Source of the DNA: Methylotenera_A sp031381645
GTDB lineage: Bacteria > Pseudomonadota > Gammaproteobacteria > Burkholderiales > Methylophilaceae
Reading direction: 5' to 3'
Assembly (NCBI GenBank): GCA_031381645.1
Contig: JANMYB010000073.1
Location: 1 to 17,490, forward strand
Length of the DNA stretch: 17,490 nt
The notes beneath the pieces are model-generated. The model did no database searches. It had not been told where the DNA came from and saw only the letters and a list, made by a program, of their open reading frames with translations. Of the stretch, positions 14,383 to 17,490 are shown one piece after another (position 1 is the stretch's first letter; each line of letters opens with the position of its first letter). The position numbers and the translations under genes were made by a program.

Positions 14383-15352
14383 TTTGAACCAAAAAACTGA
14401 CTTGCAAGCGAATATAGTGCTCGCCAACCCGCGTGGCTTCTGCGCTGGTGTTGATCGCGCCATTATTATTGTTGAGCAAGCGCTTGAGAAGTTTGGCGCG
14501 CCAATTTATGTGCGCAACGAAGTTGTGCATAACAAGTTTGTGGTGGATGAATTGCGCACAAAAGGTGCAATTTTTGTACATCATCTCGATGAAATCCCCG
14601 CTGGTAGTACGGTAATTTTTAGTGCGCACGGCGTTTCAAAAGCCATCCGCATAGAGGCGGAAGGTCGCGGGTTAACTGCATTTGATGCCACTTGCCCACT
14701 CGTCACCAAAGTGCATATTGAAGTCGCTAAAATGCGTAAAGTTGGTATGGAAATTGTGATGATAGGCCACAGAGGACATCCTGAAGTGGAAGGCACAATG
14801 GGGCAGTCTGAAGAAGGCATGTACTTGGTAGAGACACCTGAAGACGTGGCTAAATTAGCTGTAAAAGATGCTGAGAAATTGGCGTTCGTCACGCAAACAA
14901 CGCTCTCGATGGACGATGCTGCTTTAGTAATTAATGCGCTACATCAGCGCTTCCCCAATATCCATGGGCCTAAGAGCGATGATATTTGCTACGCAACGCA
15001 AAACCGACAAGATGCGGTAAAAATTATGGCGAGAGATTGCGATTTAGTGATTATCGTAGGCTCTCCAAATAGCTCAAATTCTAATCGCCTGCGCGAAGTC
15101 GCACAAAATCAAGGCGTTGAAGCTTATATGGTGGATAGCGCCAGTTATCTCAAACCAGAATGGCTTATTGGTAAGAAAAAAATCGGTGTTTCCGCGGGAG
15201 CATCAGCGCCCGAAGTGCTAGTAAAAGAAGTAATTGCCAAACTACAACTACTGGGCGCAAACCAAGTGCAAGAGCTACAAGGCGTGATTGAAAGCGTGGT
15301 ATTTCAATTACCAAAAAATCTAACATCTGCAACCAGTACAAAAAAATCTTGA
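14378..15352 (+). CDS. ispH: 4-hydroxy-3-methylbut-2-enyl diphosphate reductase
   Basis: IspH is the [4Fe-4S] enzyme that reduces HMBPP to IPP and DMAPP at the end of the MEP isoprenoid pathway. From TTG 14378 it has 324 residues. The three cluster cysteines are Cys22 (NPRGFCAGVDRA), Cys106 (FDATCPLVTKVH) and Cys204 (DDICYATQNRQ). Substrate-binding segments include VVHNKFVV, SAHGVS and HRGHPEVEGTMGQ with the catalytic Glu. The frame opens at GTG 14348, but that would place the start over the purU -10 box and add ten unusual residues; TTG 14378 has GAGA about 8 nt upstream. The stop overlaps the start of nudB. Confidence 0.95.
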   Translation: MNLNQKTDLQANIVLANPRGFCAGVDRAIIIVEQALEKFGAPIYVRNEVVHNKFVVDELRTKGAIFVHHLDEIPAGSTVIFSAHGVSKAIRIEAEGRGLTAFDATCPLVTKVHIEVAKMRKVGMEIVMIGHRGHPEVEGTMGQSEEGMYLVETPEDVAKLAVKDAEKLAFVTQTTLSMDDAALVINALHQRFPNIHGPKSDDICYATQNRQDAVKIMARDCDLVIIVGSPNSSNSNRLREVAQNQGVEAYMVDSASYLKPEWLIGKKKIGVSAGASAPEVLVKEVIAKLQLLGANQVQELQGVIESVVFQLPKNLTSATSTKKS

Positions 15353-15798
15353 ACTACAAAACCCCAATCTCCGCACTGGTGTTAATTCACACACCCGATT
15401 TACAAGTGATGCTAATGGAGCGCGCCGACAAAGCGGGCTTTTGGCAATCGGTGACGGGCAGTGTGGAGGGTGATGAAACGCCTAAACAAGCGGCGATACG
15501 TGAGGTGATGGAAGAAACAAGTTTAGATGCCACCCAGTTCGATTTACAAGATTGGCAAGCTTCAAACGTATACGAAATTTATCCGCATTGGCGCCATCGT
15601 TACGCGCCAGGTGTGGTGGAAAATACTGAGCATTTATTTGGCTTAGAACTTCCTAGCAAGCTAACTATCAAACTAACACCAGATGAACATGTGCGTTATC
15701 AATGGGTAGATTGGCGTGAAGCCGTGAATCTTGTTTTTTCTTGGACCAATGTCGATGCCATAAAAAGATTAGGTGAAAAGCATCAATTAACGTTATAA
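15349..15798 (+). CDS. nudB: Dihydroneopterin triphosphate diphosphatase (Nudix)
   Basis: NudB removes pyrophosphate from dihydroneopterin triphosphate in folate synthesis. The product is a 149-residue Nudix hydrolase with its Nudix box at 37-59: G37, E43, R51-E52 and E55-E56, ending TSL instead of the usual xG-hydrophobic, a variation also seen in E. coli NudB. FWQSVTGSVE and YPHWRHRYAPGVVENTEH are NudB-like. The TTG start lies inside the ispH stop (TTGA). No in-frame ATG precedes the first conserved strand and no Shine-Dalgarno sequence is seen, so re-initiation after ispH is likely. Assignment to NudB over another Nudix enzyme is good but not absolute. Confidence 0.88.
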   Translation: MNYKTPISALVLIHTPDLQVMLMERADKAGFWQSVTGSVEGDETPKQAAIREVMEETSLDATQFDLQDWQASNVYEIYPHWRHRYAPGVVENTEHLFGLELPSKLTIKLTPDEHVRYQWVDWREAVNLVFSWTNVDAIKRLGEKHQLTL

Positions 15799-15815
15799 AA
15801 TGTAAGTTGAATATT

Positions 15816-16928
15816 ATGCAAACAGAAGCCATTAAATCAGTACCGATTAAATTCGAAAAATACCAAGCGGTAGAAGACGCCGATTGCCAGCGCCGCATTA
15901 TTGCTGCACGCAATAAACTGGGCAAACGGCTAGTGATTTTAGGCCACCATTATCAGCATGAAAGCGTATATCGTCATGCCGACTTCACTGGCGACTCACT
16001 TAAATTATCCAAGTATTGCGAAGATTTAGACGCTGAATTTATCGTGTTCTTAGGTGTACATTTTATGGCTGAAGTGGCCGATATTTTAAGCCGCCCCGAG
16101 CAGATAGTAGTACTGCCCGACTTGGCGGCAGGCTGTAGCATGGCGGATATGGCCAACTTGGCCAAAGTAGAGCGCAGTTATCGCGAATTGAGCAAAGTGC
16201 TGAATTTCGATGAAAAAATCACACCCGTGACTTACATTAATTCTGCCGCTGATTTAAAAGCATTCTGCGGAGAGCACGGCGGCATTGTGTGCACCAGCAC
16301 CAACGCGCCAAAAATATTGGAATGGAGCTTTAAACAGCGCGAAAAAGTATTGTTTTTCCCCGATCAAAATTTAGGCAGATGGTCTGGTTATAAAATGGGT
16401 ATCCCACTAGAGCAAATGCCGATTTGGGATCCAGACCAGCCTATGGGTGGCTTAACTGTTGAGCAAATTCAAAATGCCAAAATCTTGCTGTGGAAAGGTC
16501 ACTGTGCCGTGCATCAAATGTTCCGCCTGCAAAATATTGAGCATTTTAGAAAACTGCATCCCGATGGCTACGTGATTTCCCATCCTGAAGCGCCGTTTGA
16601 AGTCTGTTTGAATTCTGATTTTGTCGGTTCGACCGAGTATATTTTGCGCACTGTGACGGAGGCCGCACCCAACACCAAATGGCTGGTCGGCACCGAGCTG
16701 AATTTGGTGACGCGCTTGGCTGAGCAAATGAAACCGCAAGGCAAACATGTACAATTTATGAGCCATGTGGTGTGCGAATGTTCGACCATGGCACGTATTG
16801 ACCCGCAGCATTTGGCTTGGACACTGGAAAACTTGGCCGATGGCAATATTGTGAACCAAATTAAAGTGCCTGCGCATGAGGCGAAATTAGCAAAATTGAC
16901 GCTAGACCGTATGCTTGCCGCTTCTTAA
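15816..16928 (+). CDS. nadA: Quinolinate synthase
   Basis: NadA condenses iminoaspartate with dihydroxyacetone phosphate to make quinolinate for de novo NAD synthesis, using a [4Fe-4S] cluster. The product is 370 residues. Motifs in order are ILGHHYQHESVYRHADFTGDS (41-61), FLGVHFMAEVADIL, LPDLAAGCSMAD with Cys107 as a likely cluster ligand, TYINSAADLKAFCGEHGG, FFPDQNLGRWSGYK, WKGHCAVHQ (second likely Cys ligand), HPEAPFEV, GTELNLVTRLA and HVVCECSTMARI (third). ATG 15816 is preferred over TTG 15807, which would add only three residues. It begins 17 bp after nudB, and its stop overlaps the next start as TAATG. Confidence 0.96.
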   Translation: MQTEAIKSVPIKFEKYQAVEDADCQRRIIAARNKLGKRLVILGHHYQHESVYRHADFTGDSLKLSKYCEDLDAEFIVFLGVHFMAEVADILSRPEQIVVLPDLAAGCSMADMANLAKVERSYRELSKVLNFDEKITPVTYINSAADLKAFCGEHGGIVCTSTNAPKILEWSFKQREKVLFFPDQNLGRWSGYKMGIPLEQMPIWDPDQPMGGLTVEQIQNAKILLWKGHCAVHQMFRLQNIEHFRKLHPDGYVISHPEAPFEVCLNSDFVGSTEYILRTVTEAAPNTKWLVGTELNLVTRLAEQMKPQGKHVQFMSHVVCECSTMARIDPQHLAWTLENLADGNIVNQIKVPAHEAKLAKLTLDRMLAAS

Positions 16929-17362
16929 TGACTTGTGATTTATGCCAACCGACGCCACACGAAGTTTTGTGGCACGACGATTTCTGTCGTGTGGTTTTGT
17001 TAAATGACGCAGATTACCCTGCCTATTGCCGCGTTGAGCTAATAGCCCACATTAAAGAAATGACTGATTTAGCGCCGCAAAACCGTGCACGCATGATGAA
17101 AGTGGTGTTTGCTGTAGAAACCGCGATGCGCGAAGTGATTCAACCCGATAAAATCAACTTAGCCAGTCTAGGTAATAAAACGCCTCACTTACACTGGCAT
17201 ATCATTCCTCGGTTTAAAGATGACAAACATTTCCCTAGTTCACATTGGGGAGAAGCTAGAAAAGAAGCCCTGCAGACTAATACCCATGCGCCTTCCAGAG
17301 CATCTATTTTAATGTTTAAAGATAAAATAAAAGCGCATGTTACATGCGGATTGGCTAACTAA
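16928..17362 (+). CDS. HIT-family nucleotide-binding protein
   Basis: This is a histidine-triad superfamily protein, probably a nucleotidyl hydrolase or transferase acting on a nucleotide phosphoramidate or dinucleotide; the true substrate is unknown. The 144-residue product carries HLHWHIIPR, with the triad His87, His89 and His91. The N-terminal CDLCQ (Cys3, Cys6) is a possible remnant of the zinc-binding pair found in some HIT proteins. YCRVELIAHIKEMTDL is typical of the short bacterial subfamily. ATG 16928 overlaps the nadA stop by one base (TAATG), which implies translational coupling. It is the last plus-strand gene, and its stop overlaps the convergent ferredoxin stop. Confidence 0.9.
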   Translation: MTCDLCQPTPHEVLWHDDFCRVVLLNDADYPAYCRVELIAHIKEMTDLAPQNRARMMKVVFAVETAMREVIQPDKINLASLGNKTPHLHWHIIPRFKDDKHFPSSHWGEARKEALQTNTHAPSRASILMFKDKIKAHVTCGLAN

Positions 17363-17490
17363 ACTACCAGCCTCTCAACCACTTTGCCATTCACTAAATG
17401 ACTTTCAATAATCTCATCAATATCATCAGCATCCACAAACGTGTACCAAACTGCTTGCGGATACACCACCATAATCGGCCCTAAGCCGCA
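17359..17490 (-). CDS. Thioredoxin-like [2Fe-2S] ferredoxin, C-terminal part (start outside window)
   Basis: Reading the minus strand from the right edge gives CGLGPIMVVYPQAVWYTF, then VDADDIDEIIESHLVNGKVV and ERLVV before the TAG at 17361-17359. This matches the C-terminus of small (2Fe-2S) ferredoxin-domain proteins with a thioredoxin-like fold, whose family pattern there is C-x-LGP-x-V-x-VYP followed by WYxxV and an H-L-NG-V-ER end. Only 44 residues are inside the window; the Cys at the edge is probably one of the cluster ligands. Its partner and role are unknown. The gene converges on the HIT gene with a 3-nt overlap and no terminator between them. Confidence 0.82.
   Translation of the reverse strand, partial: CGLGPIMVVYPQAVWYTFVDADDIDEIIESHLVNGKVVERLVV

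Noticed and set aside
16452..16877. Open frame of 141 codons antisense to nadA
   Set aside because: It mirrors the codon structure of nadA, has no family resemblance and no ribosome-binding site, so it is a shadow frame.
1..17490. Mobile element, CRISPR array, tRNA/rRNA or toxin-antitoxin island
   Set aside because: No transposase, integrase or spaced direct repeats, no cloverleaf, and no toxin-antitoxin pair were seen. The genes are ordinary chromosomal functions with even base composition.

Overview
The window (about 43% G+C by eye) looks like chromosomal DNA of a Gram-negative betaproteobacterium, most likely Methylophilaceae (Methylotenera-like) or close Nitrosomonadales. The pointers are the Acidithiobacillus-type GshA, an LptM lipoprotein directly before lysA, a PilY1-type minor-pilin operon, NudB following IspH, and PurU. 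The genus is an inference from gene content and protein flavour; no database search was possible. There is no sign of phage, transposon, CRISPR, tRNA or rRNA.

Layout. (1) 2-3742, plus strand: the 3' part of gshA, then gshB, then a tightly packed trio of an ApbE-like lipoprotein flavinyltransferase, a membrane-anchored NusG-domain-II protein and a Gx-transporter (HepS-I-like) membrane protein. A strong bidirectional terminator follows at 3741-3769. (2) 11272-3791, minus strand: a type IV pilus minor-pilin operon in the order pilE, fimT/gspH, pilV, pilW, pilX, pilY1, with overlaps or gaps of 15 nt or less. (3) 11273-11441: a divergent control region with a perfect 21-bp palindrome and a second large dyad, between pilE and the plus-strand pair lptM-lysA (11442-12897). 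(4) 13018-13405: two very small exported-protein genes, one a secreted Pro/Asp-rich peptide and one an acidic lipoprotein, ending at another bidirectional terminator. (5) 14326-13472, minus: purU, divergent from (6) 14378-17362, plus: ispH, nudB, nadA and a HIT-family gene, with genes overlapping or nearly touching. (7) The 3' end of a minus-strand thioredoxin-like [2Fe-2S] ferredoxin gene, whose stop codon overlaps the HIT stop.

How they work together. gshA and gshB make glutathione. The ApbE/NusG-II/Gx trio resembles the flavinylation and membrane accessory parts of flavin-based electron-transfer loci known from Gram-positive bacteria, and is the most interesting functional inference here. 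The pil operon encodes the pilus-tip priming complex with the PilY1 adhesin/mechanosensor. LysA makes lysine and LptM helps LPS-translocon assembly. PurU links formyl-tetrahydrofolate to formate, which fits C1 metabolism. IspH, NudB and NadA are housekeeping enzymes of isoprenoid, folate and NAD biosynthesis; IspH, NadA and the terminal ferredoxin are all Fe-S proteins.

Several starts were re-chosen from spacing and family alignment: pilE at 11272, fimT at 10850, purU at 14326, nadA at 15816, and TTG starts for lysA, ispH and nudB. No gene-free stretch exceeds 300 bases; the largest is the 169-bp pilE/lptM control region.
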